From assembly GCA_043228905.1 (NCBI GenBank), contig JBHGNT010000021.1, forward strand, positions 9,176,001-9,240,000: DNA of 64,000 bases, written 5' to 3'. Of the stretch, positions 42,937 to 53,955 are shown in pieces. Made by a program: the position numbers and the translations under genes. The stretch comes from Azolla caroliniana (Eukaryota; Polypodiophyta). The notes beneath the pieces were generated by a model, which saw only the letters and a program-made list of their open reading frames with translations, was not told the DNA's origin and did not search any database. How positions within the stretch are numbered: the first letter of the stretch is position 1; each line of letters starts with the position of its first letter.

Positions 42937-43893
42937 ATGAAAGGGTCGGATCTTGCGGAGGCCATGGCTTCGGCCGTGGATCGGATACTGAGCGCACGCG
43001 AGGGCTCCGGTGCCCTCGACAGAGCCATTGAGGCGGTCGTCGGTACGATCGGTCGGTTCAGCGGAAAGGATGCCACGAAGTATTTGGTGTCCTACGGGGC
43101 AGAAATGCTGATGCGGGACATTCCGGAAGAGAGGCGTCTTGCCGGGTTCCCTCGAGTGGCGATGCCGAGCATCCATTCGGAGGTGCTCGAGGTGCGGGCG
43201 GAGAGCCGTACCTGGGAGGAGTTCGAAGGTCGACTCCGAGAAAAATACGGGCTGGACGACGCGCTCTGGCTTTCGAAACGGGACTTCATGGAGTGGGTGG
43301 AGTCCCCCGGCAAGGGAAGAAACGCGTCGGCACTCCTCCGGGAGTTTGAAGAACGCTTTGCGCGCCTTTCGGCGCTTGACCAAACCATTCTGGATACGAG
43401 CCGGGTCCTACTGTTGATCAAGTCGGTGGACGAGCGGGACCGGGATCAAGTCGGCTCCTTGCTGGAAACCGAAGACGGGCTGACGACCGACTGGGCTGTG
43501 GTTAAGAGAGTCTGTGGCCGTTTCGACAAACGGCGAGAATGGGCTGATAACGGGGCGGCCGGTGCGGGCTCTGTTACAGCAAGGAGGCTTGAACCGGCAC
43601 CACAAGGGCGAAGGACAGAAGCCCGGGTGTGGCTCGAAACCGGGTCGGCTCCGACCGGCACGATCAGTGGCTCGTCCGGAGGAGCAGCGCTGGAGGAGTT
43701 GACGCGGGCGATAAAGGATCTCCAGATCGCCCAGACTCAAAGGGAAGGCGGCGAACCGGCTCGTGACCGACAGCCGGTAGCAGGGAACAGGTGCATGTGG
43801 TGCGACGAGGTCGGCCACATCCGGAAGGACTACGGCGATTTCGCAAAAGCGTTGAGGAACGGGTGCACGCCGGTGACACCAAAAGGGCCATGA
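42937..43893 (+). CDS. Gag of C2
   Basis: Open for 318 codons from ATG 42937. It matches C1 Gag, including SGKDATKYLVSYGAEML, WVESPGKGRNASALLREFEERF and RVCGRFDKRREW. The knuckle reads CMWCDEVGHIRKDY: the last Cys is Tyr, so zinc binding should fail. It then runs out of frame near 43860. Gag would assemble the particle and bind RNA. Confidence 0.82.
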   Translation: MKGSDLAEAMASAVDRILSAREGSGALDRAIEAVVGTIGRFSGKDATKYLVSYGAEMLMRDIPEERRLAGFPRVAMPSIHSEVLEVRAESRTWEEFEGRLREKYGLDDALWLSKRDFMEWVESPGKGRNASALLREFEERFARLSALDQTILDTSRVLLLIKSVDERDRDQVGSLLETEDGLTTDWAVVKRVCGRFDKRREWADNGAAGAGSVTARRLEPAPQGRRTEARVWLETGSAPTGTISGSSGGAALEELTRAIKDLQIAQTQREGGEPARDRQPVAGNRCMWCDEVGHIRKDYGDFAKALRNGCTPVTPKGP

Positions 43894-43916
43894 ACTGAAA
43901 CGACGGGCGAGGAGGA

Positions 43917-45023
43917 ATGAAGAGACTGATGGAAGAGGCAGCGGCCCGACACGTGGAGGCCATCCACTACTCGGCGTCGACCGGCATTCGGGTCGGGGGC
44001 AGCGAGGCCCGAAAGGAGGGCAAAGACGGATTCTGGTCGGCAATGCTGGAAGGTCTTGCCGGCGCACGGCTAAGGAAAGATGAAACGGACCGCACTGAGA
44101 GACGGGTCCGGGAAATAACCGGGTGGAGCGATCCGGTCGAGGAGAAGACGGGCTTCGTAGAAGCCGCCTGCCGGAACTACGAGGCTCTGGTAGAAGATAA
44201 ACGGGTGGGGAAAGCCGGAGCGGCCGGGCCCTCACAACGGTACGAGACCCGATTCGGGTAACGACGGAACGATGCCGGTGGGTCCAGCTCGCAAGATAAC
44301 CCAGGAAGGGTGGATACCGACTGGGGACGGAAATAGAAAGGACTACGGACCTACGAAAGGTCCTAGAAGAACGGATCCTCGACAGCAAAGTGGAGCTGTC
44401 ATTGCGAGAAGTGCTAGGGATCGCCAAGAAGGAGTTCCACGACTCCATTGTGGACTTGGTGAAACGGAAGAGGCTGTCGACGGAGACCGGTGGAGGTGTA
44501 GACGACGCACATCGACGACTCAGCGCTGGCAGATGAGTGGGCGGAGAGCCACTATTCGAGGCCACACTGGGCCCGAGCGACTACGGAGACCCCGGTGAAG
44601 ATCGGAGATGTTCAGGAACCGGTGGTGGCGTTGGTGGACCACAGTTCGGAAATAAACCTAATGTCCATGGACTTCTATAAGAAGGGAAAGTGGCCGATCA
44701 ACACCAGGCACGGGTGGAAGATACGGGCGGCGACGCGCGCCACCGAGGAACTGCACGGGGCCTGCCCGAACGTGCGAGTCAAGATCGGCGACGTCGAGAT
44801 TGACCAGCACTTCTTCGTACAGGAGACGTCCTCGCACCCGGTCATATTAGGGGAACCATACATCACAGCGGCGCGAATGGAGACCAAGGTGCTGGACAAC
44901 GGTTCGGCCTACGCGAGGGTCAAAAGCCAGGACGGGCGCCATTCGGTCCAATTTCTGACGGTACGACCGAACCACGAGCGAAACCGCGAATCCCTCGGTG
45001 GCAAGAACCGGGAGGATTTTTAG
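43917..45023 (+). pseudogene. Gag spacer and protease of C2
   Basis: Two open pieces (43917-44261 and 44595-45023) separated by frameshifted sequence. The protease site is VDHSSEINLMS (Asp at 44637-44639): DHG of C1 has become DHS. ETSSHPVILGEPYITAARMETKV downstream matches C1. It ends with TAG 45021, the stop shared with C1. Confidence 0.8.
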
Positions 45024-46476
45024 AGAGGGCTGCCGAGGCGTGGGGCCGAGACAGCCCGGACACTCGGGAAAGACCCCACAACTGTATGATAGAACCGAAA
45101 CTGAAGGAACCCTGTACGATAGGTAGGAAATTTTGCTCTCCAACAACGGAGGATGTATGATAGTCGGCATCGTTGACAGAGAAAAGACAAGGGCGGAAGT
45201 ACGACTTCGAGTGTGCGGAGTTCTCGGCCCGGACGAGGAAATCAGCGGAGCTGTGGAGGCGGTCTCCTTCGACGACACCTTGGGGATGCTGAGGAAGGTA
45301 GCCGGAGAAGACCTTAACGAAGACCGGACGATACCGGTATGTTCCTAAGAGATGTACGAAGTCATCGCGAACTTCAGCCAGGGACTCCGGTCGGATCAGA
45401 CGGCCCGAGTTAGCACGAAGTACAAGACTGTGGACCGGAAGGTAAGGCCAGTCGCCAGTCCCGAATCAGAGGGGTTGTGTCGGACCCCAGTTTACGAGAT
45501 CCGGCCTGCATAGGACACACCTTCACCGACGGGACGCTCCGGGAGCTCAAGATCAGTGGGGGCGGGTTCCTACTGCCGGCGGAGGAAGACCAGTTTCGGA
45601 GAATGCTCGGAAGGAACGGGAAAGCCTTCGCATTTTCGCCGGAAGAGATCGGGTGCGTAGACCCGACAATCGTGGAGCCGATGGTGATATTCACGGTACC
45701 GCATGTGCCGTGGAATCTCAAGCCGATTCCGGTACCAAGAGTTGATGGAGCTACTGAGGCAAAAAGTCGATATGGGTATTCTCGAACCGTCGAGCGCGCC
45801 ATACTCGAACCGATGGTTTACCGTACCAAAGAAAAACGGAACATTGCGCTTCATTCAAGACCTGCAGCCGGTCAACAGAGTGACCATTCGGAACGCAGGG
45901 ATTGGACTGACCATAGACGAGTTCGCGGAGGCCTTCGCCGGAAGGTCGATTTATTCGGTCGGTGATCTGTACTCAGGGTACGACCAGTTCCAGCTAGCCG
46001 TGGAGAGCAGAGACATTACGACGATGCGAACTCCCCTCGGCCTAGTGCGAATGTGTACCCTGCCACAAGGAGGGACTAACTCGGTGGCCCACATGGTGAA
46101 TGCAATGAGCAAGGTACTGAGGGATTGCATCCCGGACATCACCATGCCGTTTCTAGACGACATCCCGATCAAGGGGTGCCCGGTGGAAGAGAAGAACGAG
46201 ACCCTCGGGCCGGACGGATGCCGGCGATTCGTGGTAGCACACATCGACGACTGCGAGAAGGTGCTACAAAGGCTAGAGGATGCGAGGCTCACCTTCTCCG
46301 GGGAGAAATCAGCCTTCGGGCAATCAGAAATCCTGGTGGTCGGACACCTATGTGGACCATATGGCCAGAAGCCGTCTCCGGCAAAGGTAGAAGCCATCTC
46401 CGCGATGAAGACCGACTGTAGCTCGGTTACGGAAGTTCGGAGGTTCCTGGGGGCGTGTGCGTTCTACCACATATAG
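45024..46476 (+). pseudogene. Linker and RT of C2
   Basis: In shifting frames: GRDSPDTRERPHNCMIEPK, NGGCMIVGIVDREKT, then from 45703 an open RT. It includes VPKKNGTLRFIQDLQPVN, YSVGDLYSGYDQFQLAVES, TLPQGGTNSVAHMVNAM, MPFLDDIPIKG (FLDD active site, about 46145-46165) and ILVVGHLCGPYGQKP. A TAG at 46474 replaces the Trp of YHIWIP. Confidence 0.82.
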
Positions 46477-46998
46477 ATCCCGCATTACGCCCACGTTGCA
46501 GAGCCGCTATACGGGTTGTTGAAAAAGGGGCGAAAATTCCAGTGGCGAGACGACCACACGGAGTCGGTCCGGAAGCTAAAGGAAGCTCTTGCGGCAGCAC
46601 CGGCGCTCCGGAAGGCTGTCTACGAGAAGGATACCCCGGTATACATAACGGTGGATACGAGCCCGACAGGGATCGGATGGGTCGTCAACCAAGAAGACAA
46701 GGACGGCATTCGGTTGCCGATCCGATTCGGCGCGAAGGTCCTCAGTGAGCGACAACGAGGGTACGCCCAGGTTAAACGCGAACTCTGGGGTATCGTTTCA
46801 GCAGTAAAGGCCGACAAAGACTACCTGATCGGGACAGAAGTGATTATCGAGACGGATTGCCTGCCAATTCTCGGCATGGTTTCCGGATGCGCGACACCGG
46901 ACCTGGCGATGCTTAGGTGCATAGCATACATCAAGTCCCTGGACCCGGAAATACGACACATTTCCGGAAAGGACCACGCCATGGCCGACATGCTTTGA
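46477..46998 (+). pseudogene. RNase H of C2
   Basis: AEPLYGLLKKGRKFQWRDD, TPVYITVDTSPTGIGWVVNQ (first Asp), RFGAKVLSERQRGYAQVKRELWGI (Glu region), IIETDCLPILGMV (third Asp) and HISGKDHAMADML. The catalytic acidic residues are present. It ends at TGA 46996 before the integrase zinc finger. Confidence 0.82.
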
Positions 46999-47025
46999 AG
47001 GGCTAGGTTTGATGATGAGGGCGGC

Positions 47026-48425
47026 ATGGTTTCGGAGGACGAAGAAGTCGGCGTGGACTTCTTCGAGGCAGCGTACGTGACGACCGATGGGACGAGCACT
47101 CCGGCACTTAACGACTTGGACGAGAGTAAGTACGACGACGAGTGGCTCCAGATCGGTGGATTTTTTAGGACAATGACGCCGGATGCGTCATGGACGAAGG
47201 ACGAGGCCAACCGGATCCGGAAGAAAGCTTACCGATTCTTTCTCCGGGACGGATACTTATGGAAGCACCCGAAGAAGAGGAACGACGTCCCGCTCCGGGT
47301 GGTGGCAATGAAGGAAGAACAGGAGGAGCTGCTGACAGCTTACCATGACAGCCCTTGGGCTGGTCACCATGGAACGTGCGTGGGCCACGTTCGAGAAGAT
47401 AAAGGGGAAGTACTGGTGGCCGGGACTGTACCGGGATGTGCATCGGTTCGTGACAACTTGCGAGAGCTGCCAGATGCACTCCATAGTTCGGCATCGGGAC
47501 AAGCTTCACCCTACGTACCCTCCGACCATCCACTTCAAATTGATGGTAGATCTGGTGACGATGCCGATGGGCGTAGGACAGATGCGGTATCTGGTCCTGG
47601 CTCGGGAAGATCTGACGAACTAGGTGGAAGGCCGAGCCCTTCAGAACAAAACGACCGCGGCCGTATGTCGGTTCCTGATCGAGGACGTGATATGCCGGTA
47701 CGGGTGCGTCAGGAAGATCGTGGCTGATCGCGGGGAGTTCCACGCCGAAGAGGCCGAGGAGCTGTTTGACCGGCTAGGAGTCAAGCTCTCGCTTACCACT
47801 GCGTACAATCCGGAGGTGAATGGGAAGGTGGAGCGCGGACACGGACCGATCGTCAAGGCGTTAGTTCGGGCATGCGGAGGTCAAGTCGGGAACTGGCCGC
47901 GGTTGCTGCCTTACGCGTTGTGGGCTGATCGAACTACGCACAGTTCGGTAACCGGATTCATGCCAGCAGAGCTGATGTTTGGGCAGAAGCCGGTCATGCC
48001 GAGAACTGCTGGAGGCGTATATATGACAGCTCGAGCGAAGACCGGAGGACGTGGAGCAGGCTGCGGAAAAGCTTCGGGAAGCAAGGATGAGGAACAAAGC
48101 CCGGTTCGACCGAACACACCGGCTCCGACCGAAGAAGATCGAGGAAGGCGACTGGGTGCTAGTCTACGACAGCAGCCTCGACAACCAGCACCGAGCGACA
48201 CGGAAGTTCGCAAGAAGGTGGTTCGCGCCTTACGTGGTACAAAGCGCCAACGACAACGGGACGTACCATCTGGCGGAACTCGACGGCACGAGAATGGCGA
48301 TACCGGTAGCTGGGAAGCGGATCAAAGCGTTCAAGAAGCGTCACGACGACAAGCCGGATCCGGTTAACCTGGACCGGAACGACGAACGATCCGAAACCGA
48401 GGAAGAACCGACGGGCGGGGAATGA
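47026..48425 (+). pseudogene. Integrase of C2
   Basis: Pieces in different frames: a linker (DASWTKDEANRIRKKAYRFF), KGKYWWPGLYRDVHRFVTTC with CESCQMHS (zinc finger), MVDLVTMPMGVGQ (first Asp), VADRGEFHAEEAEE (second Asp) and NPEVNGKVERGHG (Glu). The last piece (48051-48425) ends with VLVYDSSLDNQH and WFAPYVV, the GPY-type C-terminus. A TAG at 47620-47622 lies in the core. Confidence 0.82.
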
Positions 48426-48498
48426 AGGCTGGACCGGTTTTCTCCGTCCCAACTCAATTTGGCGCATGCCGGTGGATGCGCGGTTAGGTGGGGACGGA

Positions 48499-49139
48499 TG
48501 TCGTGAAGAAAACCGTCCACAAGCGGAATCGGTGCACCGGAGCATAGGAACCGGCTCTTCATGCACGCACGCCTTGTGTTGTACATAGGAGAGAATTAGG
48601 GACGTGGAAGATCCTAGGTAGGTAGATTCGGTAGGTAGGAAGTTAATAGGAAACGGCTCCCTTCTTGCCTAATAAAAGGAGGGGGACGAGGAGGAGGAAG
48701 GGATCGCGGAGAGTCGAGGACGAAGTGCTGTCGGTTTGTGGGCGAAGGCTTCTCTCTCTCTCTGGCTCGCAAACTCCGTAGCTTCTTGCTGTGCAGGTTT
48801 CGGGAGGCTCGCGCTGCTCTGAGGAATGCCTGAGTGCTTCCGGCAGCACCTCCAACCTACTCTTTCCTTTCTGTGCATTTACGAGCAGGCATCACCATCT
48901 GTTCGCCGGCCTGTTCGGTTGTAACCGACTTCGTGTTTTGTTGTTTGTTTTTGTTAATACATACATACATTCATGTCTCTCTGTGTCGTTGTCCCACTCG
49001 CGTCTTTGTGTCGAAGGGCCGTGTCCCTGTGAATCTGCTCTCGCTCGTAGCGGGTCTCTTCTCCTTTCTCTCTTGCCCTTCGGTACAGGACCCCCGAGGT
49101 CCCGCCTCTTTCCACGCATCCGCGAGGAATACCTCGACA
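48499..49139 (+). repeat. 3' LTR of C2
   Basis: Same length as its 5' partner, preceded by a GGTGGGGACGGA polypurine tract. An open frame that starts in this LTR (48791) runs into C1 pol only by chance. Confidence 0.92.
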
Positions 49140-52102
49140 ACAGGAAAGCCTTCGCATTCTCACCGGAAGAAATCGGGTGCGTAGACCCGATAGTCGTAAA
49201 GCCGATGGTGATATTCACGGTACCGCATGTGCCGTGGAATCTCAAACCAATTCCGGTACCGAGAGCTCACATCCCGGAGCTGATGGAGCTATTGAGGCAG
49301 AAAGTCGATATGGGCATCCTCGAACCGTCGAGTGCCCCGTACTCGAACCGGTGGTTTACTGTGCCGAAGAAGAACGGGACGTTGCGCTTCATTCAAGACC
49401 TGCAACCGGTCAACAGAGTGACCATTCGGAACGCAAGAATAGGACCAACGATAGACAAGTTCGCGGAGGCCTTCGCCGGAAGGTCGATCTACTCGGTCGG
49501 GGATCTGTACTCGGGGTACGACCAGTTCCAACTAGCCGTAGAGAGCAGAGACATTACGACGATGCGGACTCCTCTCGGCCTAGTGCGGATGTGTACCCTG
49601 CCACAAGGAGGGACGAACTCGGTGGCCCACATGGTGAATGCGATGAACAAGGTGCTGAGGGACTGTATCCCGGACATCACCATGCCATTCTTGGACGATA
49701 TCCCGATCAAGGGGTGTCCGGTGGGAAAAAAGGACGAAACGATCGGACCAGACGGATGCCGGAAATTCGTGACGACACACATTGATGACTGCGAGAGGGT
49801 GCTGCAGAGGTTGGAGGACGTGAGGCTCACCTTCTCCGGGGAGAAATCGTCCTTCGGGCAATTAGAGATCATGGTGGTCGGACATCTATGCGGGCCGTAT
49901 CGCCGGAAACCGTCTTCGTCCAAGGTGGAAGGCATCTCCGCAATGAAGCCCGACTGTAACTCGGTCACGGAGGTACGGAGGTTCTTGGCAGCGTGCATGT
50001 TCTACCACATATGGATCCCGCATTACGCCCACATTGCCGAGCCGCTATATGGGTTGTTGAAGAAGGGGCGAAAATTCGAGTGGCGAGACGAGCATACGGA
50101 GTCGGTCCGAAAGATGAAGGAGGCTCTTGATGCAGCACCGGCAATCTGTAAGGCTGTGTACGAGAAAGGGACTCCCATCTACATAACGGTAGATACAAGT
50201 CCGACCGGGATCGGATGGGTCGTCAACCAAGAAGATGAGGACGGCATTCGGTTCCCAATCCGGTTCGGTGCAAAGGTCCTCAGCGAGCGACAGCGAGGAC
50301 ATGCCCAGGTTAAACGCGAACTCTAGGGTATCGTTTCGGTAGTCAAGGCCAATAAAGACTATCTGATCGGGACAAAGGTGATTATCGAGACGGACTGCTT
50401 GCCGATTCTCAGCATGGTTTCCGGATGCGCAACCCCGGACCTGGCAATGCTCAGGTGGATAGCGTACATCAAGTCCCTGGATCCGGAAATACGACACATT
50501 TCCGGGAAAGACAATGCCATGGTCGACATGCTTTCGAGGGTGCGATTCGACGACGAGGGCGGCATGGTTTCGGAGGACGAGGAAGTCGGCGTGGACTTCT
50601 TTGAGGCGGCTTACGTGACAACCGAGGGGGGGAGCACTCCGGCGCTTAACGATTTCAACGAGAGCAAGTACGACGGGGAATGGCTGCAGATTGGGGGATT
50701 CTTGAGGACGATGATGCCGGACGCGTCATGGACAAAGAACGAGGCCAACCGGATCCAGAAGAAAGCATACCGATTCTTTCTCCGGGACGGATACTTGTGG
50801 AAGCACCCGAAGAAGAGATACGGCATCCCGCTCCGAGTAGTGGCAATGGAGGAGGAACAGGAGGAGTTGTTGAAGGCCTACCACGACAGCCCCTAGGCTG
50901 GACACCGTGGGACGTGGGCAACGTTCGAGAAACTAAAGGGGAAGTACTGGTGGTCGGGACTGTACCGGGACGTGCATCGGTTCGTGACAACTTGTGAGAG
51001 CTGTCAGATACACTCCATGGTCCGACATCGGGACGAGCTTCACCCTACATACCCTCCGGCCATCCACTTCAAATGGATGGTAGATTTGGTGACGATGCCG
51101 ATGGGCGTAGGGCAGATGCGATATCTGGTGCTGGTCCAGGAGGACCTGACAAACCAGGTGGAAGGCCGAGCCCTGCAGAACAAAATGACAGCGGCCGTGT
51201 GTCGGTTCCTGATCGAGGACATGATATGCCCGTACGGGTGCGTCGGGAAGATCGTGGCTGACCGCGGGGAGTTGGACGCCGAAGAGGCCGAGGAGCTGTT
51301 CGACCGGTTAGGGGTCAAGATCTCGCTCACCACAGCGTACAATCCGGAGGCGAACGGGAAGGTGGAGCGCGAACACGGACCGATCGTCAAAGCGCTAGTC
51401 CGGGCGTGTGGAGGCCAGGTTGGGAACTGGCCACGACTGTTACCTTATGCCTTGTGGGCGGACCGGACAACGCACAGTTCGGTAACCGGGTTCATGTCGT
51501 CAGAGCTCATGTTCGGACAGAAGCCGATCATGCCGATGGAAGGGATGATCTCCTCTTGGGCAAAAGTGGACTGGAGAGACGAGATGAGCTGGGAAGAACT
51601 GCTAGCGGCGCGTATACTGTAGCTCGAGCGGAGGCCAGAGGACGTGGAACGAGCGGTGGAGAGACTTCGGACGGCGAGGATGAAGAACAAAGACTGGTTC
51701 AACCGAACACACCGGCTCCGGCCCGAGAAAATTGAGGATGGCGACTGGGTGCTAGTCTACGACAGTAGCCTCGACAACCAACACCGAGCAACGCGGAAGT
51801 TTGCGAAGCGGTGGTTCGGGCCTTACGTGGTAACAAGCGCCAATGACAACGGGACGTATCACCTGGCGGAACTCGACGGTACAAGGATGGCGATGCCGGT
51901 AGCAGGGAAGTGGATAAAATCGTTCAAAAAGTGCCACGACGACGAACCGGATCTAAGAGGCCTGGACAACGAAGACGAACAGTCCGAAACGGAGGACGAA
52001 CCGATGGACGAAGAAGCAGAACCCGGGCCGGTTTTCTCCAACCAGAACCCAATTTTGGCGCATACCGGTGGATACACGGTTAGGTGGGGGCGGATGTCGT
52101 GA
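49140..52102 (+). pseudogene. RT, RNase H and integrase of C1
   Basis: One frame throughout with TAG at 50324, 50894 and 51620. RT: VPKKNGTLRFIQDLQPVN, GDLYSGYDQFQLAVES, MPFLDDIPIKG (Asp pair 49694-49699). RNase H: ITVDTSPTGIGWVVNQ, IIETDCLPILSMV. Integrase: TCESCQIHS finger, MVDLVTMPMG, VADRGELDAEEAEE, NPEANGKVEREHG and RWFGPYVVTSANDNG. An acidic tail precedes the stop near 52100. FLDD with DIPIKG is typical of gypsy elements reported from basidiomycetes and some non-seed plants. No chromodomain follows. Confidence 0.85.
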
Positions 52103-52748
52103 AGAAAAATGTCCCTTGGCGCAATCGGTGCATAGCGCGCGTGAACCGGCTCTTCACGTGTGCGCGCCCTTAATGTATATAATAGGGAATTAAGTACAAA
52201 GGCATATCCGGGTAGTTAGATTCGGTAGGTAGGAAGTAAATGAGGGAGACGGCTCCCTTCTTGAAGCTATAAAGGAGAGGGAGACGTAGGGAGAAAAGAG
52301 GAGCGGGCATTAGGGAGGACGAAGTGTTGTCGGACCGTAACCGAACGCTTCTCCTCAGATTCGTTTTCCATCACTCTTCTCTGCAGGTTTTTCGGGAGGC
52401 TCGCGCTGCTTCGAGGAACGCCTGTGTGCTTCCGGCAACACCTCCACCCTTTTTCCCTTTTCGTGCGCAGACGAACAGGCATCGGCATCTGTTCGCCGGC
52501 CTATTCGGTTGTAACCGCTCGCGTGCTCTGTTTTGTATTTGTTATTCGTTAATATACAAACACTTATGTCTCCCTGTCTCTATGTCCATTCGCGTCTTCT
52601 GTGTTGACGGGCCATGCCCCTGTGTTTCTTTGCTCATACATGACCAGGCCTCTCTCTCCTTCTCTTTCCCCTTCTATCACCTGCTCTTCGGTTCAAGACC
52701 TCGGTGGTCCCGCCTCGTTTCTCCACTCACGCGCGTAGTAACGCAACA
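52095..52748 (+). repeat. 3' LTR of C1
   Basis: 654 bp after GGTGGGGGCGGA. Its differences from the 5' LTR include many CpG-to-TpG or CpA changes. Confidence 0.88.
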
Positions 52749-52830
52749 ACGTGAGCGCCGAAAAAGCTCAACAATATGAAGAGTTATCACAGCGGGTTCA
52801 CTTCTTCCTTCTCCTCTCCCCTCATAAGCT

Positions 52831-53955
52831 ATGGAGTCCGTGAGCAAACAAGAATACATGCGTGTTCTTTCTGAGCTCGACATGCTCACGAATAAATTTG
52901 TGGCATTAGAGCATGAGAATCAAAGGCTACTTGGAGATCTACAACACGTGAGCGTCGAAAAAGCTCAACAATATGAAGAGTTATCACAGCGGGTTCATCA
53001 ACTCGAGGCGACTATATCGTCATTACGAGAGCAAGCGTCGGGGGCTCAGAACTCCCCTAGAGAGCCAAAGATCAACCTCCCTGCCAAGTTTGATGGTACG
53101 AGGTCTTTATTTCAAGACTTTTTGAATCAAGTTCGTCTAGTTATTTAGCTACATCCCAATCGGTATCCAACTGATGCAGCTTGTGTGGGATTAGTGGGAA
53201 CTTTGCTATGTGGTACGGCGTTAGCATGGTTCGCACCACTTCTCGAGAAGAAATCACCATTGTTGGAGGATTTCGAGGCATTTGTTAAAGAGTTTCAAGC
53301 TAGTTTCGGAGACACCGACAGCACTAGGACAACGATAAACAAGATTCGAAGGCTCCGACAAGGAGATCGTCCCGCGTCGGCTTATGCAGCCAATTTCCGT
53401 CTCTTGGCATGCGATATCCCTTGGGATGAGGCGGCCTTAATGGATCATTTCCGTCAAGGTTTGAGAAATGATGTCAAAGATCTTCTTCTTACTTTCCCTA
53501 AAGATCCAAAGTCACTTAGAGAAGCCATTAGTCGAGTTGTGCGATGTGATAATCGCCTATTTGAGCGACATTCTGAGCGCCAACAAATGTTACGCCACCA
53601 ACCTGAGCAGACTTACGCTTCCGTAGTCGCAACGCCTCCACAAGTTTCTAGACCCATTGCAAGGGATGGCCCAACTCCGATGGAAATAGAGTCAACACAA
53701 CGTCGTGGGCCGTTATCAGATGCTGAGAAGCAACGACGTCGAGTGCATCGCCTCTGCCTGTATTGTGGCGGTCCAGGACATATAGCTGTAAATTGTCCAC
53801 ATAAACCTAGGCGTCAAGTATACCAAGTAAGTGCCCATGAAAACCCTACATTGAGTTCTATTGTTACTTCTAATAACATAAATAAGCCTCATAGTCCATG
53901 CCATGAGAATAGATTTGATGTCTTGAGTCAATTAGAGGATGTGTTAAACGAGTAA
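52831..53955 (+). pseudogene. Gag of F (PEG10/Sushi-like)
   Basis: 374 codons from ATG 52831 with one TAG at 53146, where a Gln is expected (CAG to TAG). The N-terminal 60 residues form a heptad-rich coiled coil (SELDMLTNKFVALEHEN). The capsid part includes LPAKFDGTRSLFQDFLNQV, LCGTALAWFAPLLEKKSPLL, FGDTDSTRTTINKIRRLRQG, DEAALMDHFRQGLRNDVKDLL and VVRCDNRLFERH. The CCHC knuckle is CLYCGGPGHIAVNC. It ends at TAA 53953, just after the heptamer GTTAAAC (53943-53949). Confidence 0.85.

Larger units (their letters stand above)
42253..49139 (+). mobile_element. Ty3/gypsy element C2, innermost insertion
   Basis: 6887 bp with 641-bp LTRs (42253-42893, 48499-49139) and 4-bp TSD ACGG / ACAG (42249-42252, 49140-49143). 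The LTRs differ at about 11 sites. The internal region parallels C1 domain by domain but has more frameshifts. Removal with one TSD copy restores the C1 pol frame exactly. Confidence 0.92.
38807..52748 (+). mobile_element. Ty3/gypsy element C1, hosting C2
   Basis: LTRs 38807-39462 and 52095-52748 enclose Gag-protease (about 39507-41633) and RT-RNase H-integrase in the -1 frame (41634-42252 and 49140-52102). The 4-bp TSD is ATGT / ACGT, one CpG transition apart (38803-38806 and 52749-52752). The polypurine tract is GGTGGGGGCGGA. The LTRs differ at roughly 30 of 655 sites. Pol retains one reading frame with only three premature stops, so this is a well-preserved family copy. Confidence 0.9.

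Noticed and set aside
43408-44565. Long antisense frame of 385 codons in C2, and similar ones at 41530-42291, 42625-43383 and 40029-40562
   Set aside because: These are shadows of the GC-rich Gag-protease frame. The same antisense frames are only partly conserved between C1 and C2 and show no motifs.
48791-50326. 511-codon open frame starting in the 3' LTR of C2
   Set aside because: The first about 115 codons are LTR sequence that is open by chance. The real protein (RT of C1) starts to read only after the C2 boundary at 49139.
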